DNA of 64,000 bases, from assembly GCF_963676685.1 (NCBI RefSeq), contig NC_092345.1:45281838-45345837 (forward strand), written 5' to 3'. This document shows, piece after piece, positions 33,716-43,170 of this stretch. The DNA comes from Mytilus edulis (taxonomy: Eukaryota > Mollusca > Bivalvia > Mytilida > Mytilidae). The position numbers and the translations under genes were made by a program. The stretch's first letter is position 1. Every line of letters starts with the position of its first letter. Below the pieces are notes generated by a model that saw only the letters and a program-made list of their open reading frames with translations, made no database searches and was not told where the DNA came from.

Positions 33716-33718
<3 letters not shown>
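33616..33718 (-). CDS. PHD-finger exon 1 of the MULE-type gene
   Basis: ATG at 33718; 34 codons plus one base, donor CAG followed by GTATTT. The ATG and next four codons are exactly the 15-bp LINE target duplication, so the same start lies again at 37696. Confidence 0.7.
33704..33718. repeat. Target-site duplication of the LINE, left copy
   Basis: ACAAGGGTACGACAT, identical to 37682-37696. It directly borders the LINE poly(A), seen as a T run on the plus strand (33719-33750). Confidence 0.95.
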
Positions 33719-33750
<32 letters not shown>

Positions 33751-36700
33751 CTTTCTAAATGAGCACTCAGACTGATGGGTTTGGAAGACAATTTTAAAAC
33801 GATAATCGCAATAATCGCAATATGACTTAACTTTTTACTAATACAGTAATATGATTAGTATATAATATTAATAATTAATAGCTGTTAAAGAGTGATGAAC
33901 ATATATGCATAGAAAGAAGCTGGATTTTGTGCTTTATTTATTAACGGATGTCTAGTGAGTTAAAAAAGCTATATTTAACCAATAATTTAAAAACAATTTA
34001 TTCATAATAAAAAATATTGGGATGCAGGCCTCAACCTTCATTCTCATGTTGGTGGAAGAGGTATATGTGGCCAAAATTTTGTCATCATTGTGCTCCGAAC
34101 ATTAAAGTATTTTATTGGAAAAAAAATATATAACATATACACACAAATTATAATAATAAGTAACATATTTTACTAAGTAATATTGTTTTTATCTAAATAT
34201 ATATCTCTATTTCTATGAAATGTGGTGTTAAGAGTATGTATTAAACCACCTGAATTGTTTACATAACTGATTTGATAAATTGAATAAACATATGCATACA
34301 TAGATGGGAAAAGTTCCTGTGGTATGTTAAATAACAAACAGTGTAATTCATTTAAAACAAAAGTTTCATCATTTATTTCTATTCTAATGAAGTCATTTAT
34401 ATATTTTCGGAATAGTCTTAATTTTTTACAATGTAGCAGTAAATGATTTAGTGTTTCATTTTCCGAGTTACAGAAAAAGCATATCGGAAAAACGTTACTA
34501 TAATTTCGTCTTTTTTGATTATCTTTAGTAGGAAGAGCATTATGCACAACTCTATAAATAAAATCTTGCTGGTAATTGCTTTTGATATTCCTAATATTAC
34601 TCCATATATCTGTAAAATCGACATAGCTAAACTTTATTTCAATTTTATGTTTATGATTATCAATTTCGAGAATTTTCTTATAAATATTTTTGGGGTTTAT
34701 ACTTTGTAGATCAATTTTATTCTTATGATTTATTAAGAGAGCTTTTAATTTTGTATAAACTCTTGGTAAGATCATAGTATGTTGATATTTATTATTTCCT
34801 AATTCTGCATTAAACTCCCTTAATGTGTAACCTAAGTAATATATCATAAAACATGTCCAAACAGATGTATTTCCTTGTAAAAAACAAGTTGCTCTTTGGA
34901 GAAGCATGGCATCTATTTTCAGATTTATATACGGTATTTGTTGTCCACCTCTATCATACATTTGTGATAGAGACTTTCTATTTATATATTCCGAGTTACT
35001 CCTTCCCCAAAAGAAAGTGTAAATATATCTATTTATTTGTGTGATATATTCAGGTAAAGGGGACACAACTCTAGCAACAAATAAGATTTTACTTATGATA
35101 TAGGTATTTATAACAATAAGTTTATGTTTAAAATTTAGCTTTCTATTTTCCCATTTTTTTACTGTATTTCCTATACTATGAATAATGGGTAGCCAACTTT
35201 GACTCTGACTCGACTTACCAAACCAAATGCCCAGTGTTTTTACGCTCTCCTTTGTTAAAAGTTTTAAACAAGCGTCTTCTTCTGGGGCATTACAAATATT
35301 TAATATTTCTGTTTTGTTTTTATTTATCTTTGCTCCTGATGCTTTACCAAATTTTTCAAATTCATTCATAAATAAGTAATAATCTTTAATATCTGTTGTT
35401 ATTGTTGTACAATCATCAGCATGTTGGAAAAGTTTTATTGGATCTTTTAAATTTGGAATGTTAATGCCTTTTATGTTTTTATTTCTTCTTATTGAGCTTG
35501 CCAGTGTTTCAATAGCTAAGGCATATAAATTCATAGAGAGCGGACAGCCTTGTCTAACTGATCTTGTAATTAAAATTTCTTCTGTTAACTGACCGTTGAC
35601 TTGTATTTTACTTTTTATATCTTTATATAGTATCTTAATCCATCTTACGAATTCTACTGGTAGGTTCATTTTCTTTAAAACTTTAATAAGAAATTCATGT
35701 TTAATCTTGTCGAATGCTTTTTCTTGGTCAAAATTTATTAAAAAACCTTTTATATCGTTCAAATTCATATGGTCGAAAATGTCTGAAATCGAGATAATAT
35801 TATCAAAAATATTTTTTTCTTCGCCAGCTCCTGTTTGTTTTATATCAACTAGTTTATTTATTACTTTAGATAATCTTTTAGCTAAAGTTTTTGTGATTAA
35901 TTTATAATCAAAGCATAATAAGCTTATAGGTCTCCATTGTTTTAGGTCTTTTTTATCCCCTTTATTTTTATAATTTAATGTGATTATACCCATTTTCATT
36001 GTTTCGGTTAATTCCCCTTTTAAGTATATATTATTTACAATTTCAACAACTTCATCCCCAATTACATTCCAAAATTTTAGATAAAACTCTTTACCTAAGC
36101 CATCTATACCTGGGGATTTATTGTTTTCGAAATCTTTAATATTATTTAGACATTCTTCTTTGCTTATAAATTGGTTTAAAACTGACCAATCTTCTTCTTT
36201 TAATTCATTTAATTCTATTTTCCCTAGATATTCATCAACCTTTTGATCATTAAAGCCATCAGAAGTATATAGCTCAGAATAAAAATCTAGAATTATTTGT
36301 AATATTGAATTTTTATCGTCAGTAGCTTTATTGTTTTTATCAAGTAATGATTTTATTTCCTTCTTTGTGCCTCTTTTTTCTTCTGCTATTTTAAAGATTT
36401 CGATATTTTTGATATCTTCTTTATAAAAACACTCACGTGATCTGATTAATGTACCTATTTTCTCTTTTGTTTCAATTGCTATTATTTCGTCCTTAATTGT
36501 ATTTATTATAGAGCAGTTTTGAGAGGGTTTTGCTTCTTCAGCTAAAAGTGAGTCATATAACTTATTCAACTTTGATTTACTAATTTTTGCTTGAACCCTT
36601 GAGAAATTTATTGTTGTTTCTTTTATTTGTTTTTTTAAGAGGTCCCAACCTTTTAGAGGGTCATATTTCAGTTTATCTTCTTTCCATTGTTTGATAATAT

Positions 36701-37681
36701 TTGATATTAATACGGTATATTTTTCATTTTCAAGAAGACTATTATTCATTTTCCAAAACCCACGACCCCATTTTTGCCGTTTATATTGTATGTTAATTTG
36801 AACCATTTTATGATCTGACTTTTTATATGGAATATGTTTAATTTCACTTATTTTATTAATAAATTCATTATCTGCATAAAACCTGTCAATTCTAGTACGT
36901 GAACCAGAGATGTTGTAGCATGTAAAATTTGCCTTGTCTTTATGAATTTCTCTATAAACATCTTTAATTTTCAGAGTATCTTTGATACTTTTAAATTTAT
37001 CAAGTATATATTTGTTAAGTCTACAATTCATGTTATTTGAATCTATTTTGTCTTCTATGAAATTAAAATCTCCAGTCAATATATATTTATTTTTTGAACT
37101 ATATTGTTCTACATTTGAGACATAGTTTAGTAGAATGTCATAAAATAATCGTTGTTCCTCCCTCAAACCACATTGTGGTGCATAAAGGTTCAGAAGATTT
37201 ATGACAGTATCATTATAGACGTAGCTATTGTGGATTAGTCTACCTTTTAGCGGTGTTGGAACCCTATGAGATTTAAAAAGTTTTAAATCTTTATTTACTA
37301 TTGTTATGACACCTGTAGATCTACTTACACCATTTGAAAAATCTACATTTTTATTAAATTTTTGTTTTATATCTTGTATAACATCTGGCGACATATAACC
37401 AGTTTCCTGTAAACAGATGATGTCTATATTTCTATTATCATCTAATATTTCATAAATTTTGTTTTCAAAACCATTTCTAATGTTCAATGTAAAAAGAAGC
37501 ATATTAATGTAATTATATATGAAAAAATACAGTAAACATATTATCAATATATGAGAGTGATTGTTATAATTAGACATTTTAAGAGTTATGTGGGAGTGGG
37601 TTTAGAAATTGCAGGACTAATGTTACTGCTTTTTTGCGTCTGAGTCTTTGCTAGTTTTTGATCTTTCCCCGTTTGAACAGA
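33719..37681 (-). mobile_element. Tx1-like LINE insertion with poly(A) and 15-bp TSD
   Basis: The element is read on the minus strand from 37681 to 33719. It ends in a 32-nt poly(A) and is flanked by perfect 15-bp duplications. The first about 100 bases form an open frame of 33 codons ending TAA before ORF2, which may be the tail of a truncated ORF1. A 3' UTR of about 420 bases follows ORF2. The long pure A tail and exact TSD point to a recent insertion. Confidence 0.93.
34173..37577 (-). CDS. LINE ORF2: endonuclease-reverse transcriptase, intact
   Basis: Up to 1134 residues. The in-frame ATG at 37502 (Met26, MLLFTLNIRNG) is the more likely start, because endonuclease motifs begin there. The endonuclease has LNIRNG, CLQETGY, LYAPQCG, TGDFNFIED, SRTRIDRFY and KSDHKMV. 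The RT has NNKSPGIDGLGKEF, WRPISLLCFDYK, FDQEKAFDKI (catalytic Asp), VRQGCPLSMNLYALA and QHADDCTTI (catalytic DD). A C-terminal CFFCNSENETLNHLLLHC zinc-type motif follows. The DQEKAFD and GCPLSMNLYALA forms are characteristic of the Tx1 group. No stop or frameshift; it shares only the overall layout with the LINE at 21.6 kb. Confidence 0.92.
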   Translation of the reverse strand: MSNYNNHSHILIICLLYFFIYNYINMLLFTLNIRNGFENKIYEILDDNRNIDIICLQETGYMSPDVIQDIKQKFNKNVDFSNGVSRSTGVITIVNKDLKLFKSHRVPTPLKGRLIHNSYVYNDTVINLLNLYAPQCGLREEQRLFYDILLNYVSNVEQYSSKNKYILTGDFNFIEDKIDSNNMNCRLNKYILDKFKSIKDTLKIKDVYREIHKDKANFTCYNISGSRTRIDRFYADNEFINKISEIKHIPYKKSDHKMVQINIQYKRQKWGRGFWKMNNSLLENEKYTVLISNIIKQWKEDKLKYDPLKGWDLLKKQIKETTINFSRVQAKISKSKLNKLYDSLLAEEAKPSQNCSIINTIKDEIIAIETKEKIGTLIRSRECFYKEDIKNIEIFKIAEEKRGTKKEIKSLLDKNNKATDDKNSILQIILDFYSELYTSDGFNDQKVDEYLGKIELNELKEEDWSVLNQFISKEECLNNIKDFENNKSPGIDGLGKEFYLKFWNVIGDEVVEIVNNIYLKGELTETMKMGIITLNYKNKGDKKDLKQWRPISLLCFDYKLITKTLAKRLSKVINKLVDIKQTGAGEEKNIFDNIISISDIFDHMNLNDIKGFLINFDQEKAFDKIKHEFLIKVLKKMNLPVEFVRWIKILYKDIKSKIQVNGQLTEEILITRSVRQGCPLSMNLYALAIETLASSIRRNKNIKGINIPNLKDPIKLFQHADDCTTITTDIKDYYLFMNEFEKFGKASGAKINKNKTEILNICNAPEEDACLKLLTKESVKTLGIWFGKSSQSQSWLPIIHSIGNTVKKWENRKLNFKHKLIVINTYIISKILFVARVVSPLPEYITQINRYIYTFFWGRSNSEYINRKSLSQMYDRGGQQIPYINLKIDAMLLQRATCFLQGNTSVWTCFMIYYLGYTLREFNAELGNNKYQHTMILPRVYTKLKALLINHKNKIDLQSINPKNIYKKILEIDNHKHKIEIKFSYVDFTDIWSNIRNIKSNYQQDFIYRVVHNALPTKDNQKRRNYSNVFPICFFCNSENETLNHLLLHCKKLRLFRKYINDFIRIEINDETFVLNELHCLLFNIPQELFPSMYAYVYSIYQISYVNNSGGLIHTLNTTFHRNRDIYLDKNNIT

Positions 37682-37696
37682 ACAAGGGTACGACAT
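37682..37696. repeat. Target-site duplication of the LINE, right copy
   Basis: Same ACAAGGGTACGACAT as 33704-33718. On the minus strand it encodes the start codon and codons 2-5 of the PHD gene. Confidence 0.95.
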
Positions 37697-37795
37697 GATG
37701 AACAGCAATTTCCCAAATGATGGTCACCGACATTTCTGGTTACTTTTATAAAGCAAGGTCGGTACATCAAAAAGACTGCTCAAACAGCTTGTAAT
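37697..37795 (-). promoter_or_regulatory. Displaced 5' region of the PHD/MULE gene
   Basis: Before the LINE insertion this sequence lay directly upstream of the ATG. No TATA box or other motif is clear. It is now about 4 kb from its coding exon. Confidence 0.35.
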
Positions 37796-39181
37796 TTTAC
37801 AAGAATTTCACTACCAAATGTATATATAGTAGTAATATACCATATGAAGTGCAAGACTTGTCATTATTTTTACTTATGTATGCTGATGATATGATTTTAT
37901 TTTCTGATTCAGTTATTGGCTTGCAAGATATGTTAGACACATTATTATTATATACTTGTAAATGGGGTTTGACTGTAAATATTGCCAAAACAAAAATTAT
38001 GGTATTTAGAAACGGAGGTTTTGTAAAAGACGAAGAAATTTGGTATTATGATGGCAATGCTATTGACATAGTGGATGAATTTTGTTACCTTGGTGTACTG
38101 TTAAATTTTAACGGTAAATTTGTTAAAGCTCAAAAACATTTAGCTGAGCAAAGTAGAAAAGCTGTTTTTGGTTTAAAGTCGAAGGTTTCGTCATTGTATT
38201 TGAATGTTTTTACATATTTGAATTTATTTGATACTTACATTAGCAGTATTTTATGTTATGGTTGTGAAATATGGGGCTTCCATAAAGCTCCAAATATTGA
38301 AAAAATACAACTTGATTTTTGCAAAAACATATTAGGTGTCAAACAATGTACAACAAATGTTATGGTTTATTTTGAATTGGGTAGATATCCTTTGATATAT
38401 TTTAGAAAGTACAAAATAGTGAAGTACTGGTTAAAATTGTTATCCACAAGCAACTGTATTCTTAAAAACTGCTACAGGGAACAACTGTTTAATTTCTGTA
38501 ATATTAGAAGCAGTTGGATTTATCAACTACAACAATTATTATTTAACTTAGGTTTAAATGAGATCTGGTATAACCAAGACAATTTGATTATTGATACAAA
38601 TTTATTATTATTTGTAAAAACAAGGATATATGATCAAGCAAAACAGACTTTGAATGATCAACTGAACGTTTCATCCAAGTGTTATTTATATAAATATATT
38701 GTCAATAATGTATGTTTACAGAATTATCTAACTAAACATATGAATTTTAGAGTGTATTTAACTCGCCTTAGATTGTCATCTCATAATTTGTTTGTTGAAG
38801 TAGGCCGTTATCATGGGGTAAATAGGTTAGATAGAAAGTGTACTCTTTGTACTTTGAATATCACTGAAGATGAATTCCATTTTGTTTTACAATGTGAAAG
38901 CTATAGAGACTTGAGGAGACAGTTTATTAAACCTTATTATTATAGACGTCCATCGTCGTTCAAATTAGTGCAACTTCTCAGCACTGAAAATGTAAAAGAT
39001 TTACGTAATTTGTGTAAATTCTTGTTTAATGCACTTAATCATAGGACCAAACTGTTATTGGTCAATACTTGATATTTATTTGCTTCTCTGATGTATTATG
39101 TCATGTTGTGTTATAGAAATGTATTTGTATTTATTGCACTGATAAGCATAATGTGCTTAAAGTAATAAAGAATTGAAATTG
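37796..39181 (+). mobile_element. 5'-truncated LINE fragment, ORF2 C-terminal part
   Basis: The reading frame is open from about 37801 to the stop at 39070-39072. It starts just before the RT catalytic box (LLMYADDMILFSD). It continues through VNIAKTKIMVFRNGG, FCYLGVLLNFNGKF, a long thumb/connector region and a C-terminal CTLCTLNITEDEFHFVLQC motif, about 407 residues from 37849. No stops, so it is a rather young, truncated insertion. The 3' UTR ends with an AATAAAG-like signal and an ATTGAAATTG tail at about 39165-39181. It lies in the displaced upstream region of the PHD gene, opposite strand. Confidence 0.85.
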
Positions 39182-39698
39182 TATGTTTTCACTCCGCTTG
39201 AACTCAGCTTGGGAGTTGTGTTTTTATAGTGATCTTGAATTGTATTTCCTTTACAATTTCTTGACAAAAGCATAATTAATACTTGTGTTCATCAAAGAGG
39301 TAATAATAAACAATCAACAATCTCTTCTTAAATTTCCAACTTAATCATTACTTGATTACAGCTGATTACCTTGTTTTATATTTCAAAACTTAACTCATTG
39401 TTTTAATTATGACAGAAATTAGTCTCCCATTCGGATATAGTCATTAATATTTGTTCATTTCGTTCTATTTGCTATACGCAAGATATCAAACAATCATTTA
39501 GAAAACAATATGATATTTTAATATTTTATTAGATTAAACACATTCATTTACGTAAACATATAATGAGTAAACAAATGATATAACAAAAATTAAGATGAAA
39601 AATAATGTAAAAACAGTATAATTTATTTAAAAGTTATAATAACCATCTATAACTATCAAAATAATTCATCTATAACATTTAAAAAAAAAAAAAAAAAC

Positions 39699-39819
39699 CA
39701 TGGACGATACGTCTTTACAAAGTATGGCCGTTTTTGTACTATGGCCGTTTCATCTTTTCGGGGTATGGCCGTTTCATCCTATGGCCGTCATGGTAGTATG
39801 GCCGTTACGTCTTGCATCG
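39699..39819 (+). repeat. Right terminal inverted repeat with TATGGCCGT array
   Basis: Inverted partner of 29998-30120: GGACGATACGTCTTTACAA, then five TATGGCCGT words. It reads as an MDDTS start plus W-P repeats on the plus strand. It follows a run of 16 or more A. Confidence 0.6.
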
Positions 39820-39879
39820 CAAATTCGGAGATGGAATTTTGACATTGCAGGTCCAATTATTGACGCTGTAGTGAAAAAC

Positions 39880-40275
39880 AATGTGTAATTCTTAAATTTG
39901 ATGAACAGATCTTGGAAAATACATCGAAAGAAGATATAGAAGTTTAAATTACAGATGCAGATGAGTATAATTTAGATCTTGAAACTCATTTACGCCTATA
40001 TCAGAACTTAGCACAAGCAGTTACTCGTACATGTACAGAATTATCTCACGAAAGCATCTCAAACACAATCCCCGTCATGAACATGCATGAAGTCAATTCT
40101 GAAACCCGTCCTGTTATGAAGACAGAATTCATCCTAAGATATTCGTCACAAACAAGTTCACTGTCAAGTCAAAATCACCACTTGCCGAAGCTAACCCTAC
40201 ACACTTCTTCTGAGGATATTCTTGAGTGGCAATACTTTTGAGGGTCGTTTCAAACCATCATTCACATGATTATTG
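39880..40275 (+). pseudogene. BEL/Pao gag-like (DUF1759) fragment
   Basis: One frame with two stops (39945-39947 and 40239-40241; the second is at a position that is normally Trp in the family). Recognisable parts are FDEQILENTSKEDIE, ADEYNLDLETHLRLYQ and, most telling, LPKLTLHTSSEDILEWQYF. The LPKL.LP.F.G....WQ.FW pattern marks the DUF1759 region of BEL/Pao LTR-element gag. No protease, RT or LTR is seen nearby. The remnant is cut by the LINE at 40276. Confidence 0.6.
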
Positions 40276-41700
40276 ATACAGCTAGGTTGATTTCAATAAA
40301 TGATTTGTTATTTTGTATTTGAAAGAATTAACATTTGTAATATTTCTTAACGGTATTGGGAAATTATTCCACAAGGATGGTCCAGAATACATAAAAGATT
40401 TTTTGAACAATTCTGTTTTTGGTTTATGGAGTATGAGGTTTCCTTGAACAGCATTTCTCAAGGGGTATGGATAGCTGTCTGAAACATAATGAAACTTGTT
40501 AGTAAGATATGATGGGGCATCATTTTTAATGCACTTAAATGTCATCACTAATTTATGATATTTTATTCTCTGTTCAACTGTCATCCAGTTTAAGTATTTG
40601 AATAAGGGTGCAGAAGGAGCGAATGGGTCTGTTTCTAGTATTAATCTAGCAGCCCTCTTTTATAATTTTAATATCCTTTTTAAACTCTCACTGTTACAAC
40701 TACTCCACACTATACAACAATAATCAATTAGTGGCAAAGTATAACCATTATAGAATAATTTTCTGCAGTCTAGATTAAGATTTTTTTTAAATTTTAATAG
40801 TAGATATAGTCTAGATAATATTTTGAGCAGATCACATCAATTTGGTTTGTCCGTGTGAGGGAAGGGTCAATTTTAATGCCTAAAAGACTTTCGCATGTGG
40901 AAGATTGTATCACTTGATTGTTAACAGTTAAACAACTCTCATTGTAATGTGGCATTGATCTTTGCTTCGTTCCAATAATCATATGTTTTGTTTTATTTTT
41001 ATTGATGAACATATTGTTATCATTGCACCATTCCTCTACACCATGTAAATCTTCTTGTACCTTTGACTGTACAGTTTGATAACAATTACCAGAAAGATGT
41101 AAAGTTGAATCATCAGCATATAAATCAGTGCAACAATTTTTCATATAAATAGGAAGGTCGTTTATGTATAATATAATCAGAAGGGGGCCTAATATGGAGC
41201 CTTGGGGACACCATACTTGATATAAAGTTTTTCAGAATGATCATTACCAATTTGTACTTGTTGAGTTCTTTCATTCAAATATGATTTAGAAAAAGAAACA
41301 TTAGTATTATCAAATCCATAAATTTCAAGTTTTTTACAGAGAATATCATGATCTACTACATCAAAAGCTTTCTTAAAATCCAACAGGACTGCTAAGTTGA
41401 TATCACCATCATTAATATCCTGTATCCATTTATCTATGATATTGATAAGGGCAGTTTGGCAAGAATGTTCTTGTCGAAACCCAGACTGTGCTGGGTGTAA
41501 AAGATCTAATCTTTTTAGGTACTCATACAAATGTTTTGAAACATGCTTTTCTAAAAGTTTTGATAAAACGGGAAGTACAGAAATTGGCTTTGGATTTTCA
41601 AATATGTTGTCATCGAGCACCACTGAAGAGACATTCATTGTTAGAATGCACATCTGACACAGAAAAATTGGTACTGTAAAAAGGCGTTTATGTAACACAA
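40276..41700 (-). pseudogene. LINE reverse transcriptase (L2/CR1-like), frameshifted
   Basis: Minus-strand remnant in three blocks. 41698-41189 has ISVLPVLSKLLEKH, SGFRQEHSCQTAL, LAVLLDFKKAFDVVDH (catalytic Asp) and YGVPKA, where a lost base destroys the GVPQGS box near 41204. 41144-40794 has DLYADDSTLHLSG (catalytic DD) and NKNKTKHMII. 40584-40282 has the C-terminal LITYK-type block (VMTFKCIKNDAPSYL, then PSLWNNFPIPLRN) seen in L2/CR1 elements. Several frameshifts; dead. No endonuclease domain. Confidence 0.85.
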
Positions 41701-41752
41701 CAATCTTGTGTACACAAAAGGGGAACGTTAGATAAGATTTTAATCAGATATT

Positions 41753-41940
41753 ACCAGATGTTCCGCAGGGCACAGCTTTATACGAACACAGGGGCTGAAC
41801 CCTGAACAGTTGGGGTAAGCATGGACACAACATTCAAGCTGGATGCAGCTCTGAATTTGGATTGTGATTAAATAGTTGACACAGCATAGGTTTGACACAG
41901 AATGAATGTGGTCTAGTGAACTTAAAAAATTTCCTTAAAT
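41753..41940 (+). repeat. Partial copy of the 43171 element's left end
   Basis: About 185 bp, over 90 percent matching 43171-43350 by eye (ACCAGATG, CCGCAGGGC, GCTTTATACGA, GACACAACATTCAAGCTGGA, GATTGTGATTAAATAGTTGA). It is separated from the other copy by 1.4 kb with a MITE between them. Confidence 0.8.
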
Positions 41941-42109
41941 TGCAATGAGATCATTCTTACATGTTGGTCTGGCATGTCCAAATTGCAGTATTAAATGCAT
42001 GTATAATTTCTGAATTAACAGTATTTTAATTTTTAATGAATCTTTTTACTATTTGCAAACCTATATTTCTGATTTGAACACAAAATAACAATATAAACAT
42101 CAAGTTGTC

Positions 42110-42519
42110 CTACACAGCTACTTTTGCATAGGTACTATTTCTGTACTAAAAATCTGTAGTACTGGAAGTTTACTTTTAATATAGTTTTATTTTGTTACTT
42201 TAAAATTATTGTATTATTTAGGTACCTGTATTTTACAGTACTTAATTTAGGTACTACAGATTTTTGGTTACTACCGTTACATTTTCAGCATTTTGAAAGT
42301 TTTTCTATTTCAAATCTCTTAATATTATGTTTTTCAAAAATAAAATATTTATTATTTCTGTACAAAAATATTTAGTACAAATCAAGTACTGTAAAATACA
42401 AGTACCTAAATATGACAATAATTTTAAAGTAAAGAAATAGTACTAAATATTAAAATTAAATTTCCAGTACTACATATTTTTAGTACAGAAAAAGTACTTA
42501 TGCAATAGTAGCTGTGTAG
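42110..42519. mobile_element. 410-bp MITE with long inverted repeats
   Basis: The ends CTACACAGCTAC and GTAGCTGTGTAG match perfectly, and complementarity continues inward for about 150 bp with gaps (GTACTATTTCTGTACTAAAA against TTTTTAGTACAGAAAAAGTAC-type). TC lies directly outside both ends and may be a 2-bp duplication. No ORF. Confidence 0.8.
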
Positions 42520-43170
42520 TCAATGCATTATTCTAACAATGCTCTATGCCAAAATCAAAAATTATACAAATATTGTGTGTAATGTCATTGCATAAAAAAA
42601 ATCTGTTCAGCTAATCTTTACTTATCATATGGCATAGAAGTGCAGACCGACAAAAATTCAGACAGAAATTTAGGACACCACCAATAAAAGTTGGCAGGGC
42701 AATGATAATAAAGAAGACTATTATATCAAATGATTTATTGCATTGTGATGTGCATGATAAATTGACCATCACACAAATAATTGCAAAATATTACATGCAA
42801 TACATTTATATCAATATGAAATTGTGTGACCATCTTAATATCACATAAAATAATTTACAACAAGACAATAATCTGATAGTACAATTCTACAAATAACATA
42901 GTTCCAACTTTATTGCTGAATTTATTAGAGCAGTAAGATAAACCATTAATAAGGTCAACATTTTGTTGCATTGTTTCATTTATTGAGTTTCTGAAACCAA
43001 CAAAATGAACTATGCATTAAAAATCCATGTAATGCAGTTATTAAATCTTATTTGATAGATGAACTTTATTGATAACAATTTTAATTCTCTCTAATAGGGA
43101 AAGCACTATTTTGGTTTTGTCTATGGTTTGTTTCTGCACAATAGCATATATATCATGGTACCAAAAAGGA

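Larger units (their letters stand above)
32074..33718 (-). pseudogene. PHD-finger/MULE-transposase-type gene, partial
   Basis: Three minus-strand exons. Exon 1 (33718-33616) starts MSYPCVLCDQQ and carries a PHD-like cluster (CxxC, CEDCDKWQHRLC). Exon 2 (33238 to about 33138) joins in phase 1 and completes it (ITDYRLMVNEEVDI, FHCAEC). Exon 3 (32393-32074) encodes the C-terminus typical of MULE transposase proteins (WHRRFNGKA, then LWDQYEEDSIRTSDF and an acidic SDSEDSDYESD end). The FLYWCH and MULE catalytic parts expected in between are not in the 740-bp gap, and exon 2 does not join exon 3 in phase, so this is an internally deleted copy or middle exons were lost. The promoter side is cut off by a LINE at codon 5. 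Confidence 0.6.
29998..39819 (-). mobile_element. Candidate 9.8-kb Mutator-like DNA transposon with nested LINEs
   Basis: The two edges are inverted copies of each other for about 100-120 bp: 30120 read down to about 30010, and 39699 read up to about 39815. Both contain GGACGATACGTCTT and several TATGGCCGT repeats. CAAATTCGG occurs in direct orientation just outside both (29989-29997 and 39820-39828), a 9-bp candidate target duplication, as expected for Mutator-like elements. Inside are minus-strand exons of a MULE-type gene and two later LINE insertions. The outermost bases of the two termini do not match well, so the boundaries are tentative. Confidence 0.5.

Noticed and set aside
33719..33750. 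T run as an assembly artefact or terminator
   Set aside because: It fits exactly as the poly(A) of a minus-strand LINE beside a 15-bp target duplication.
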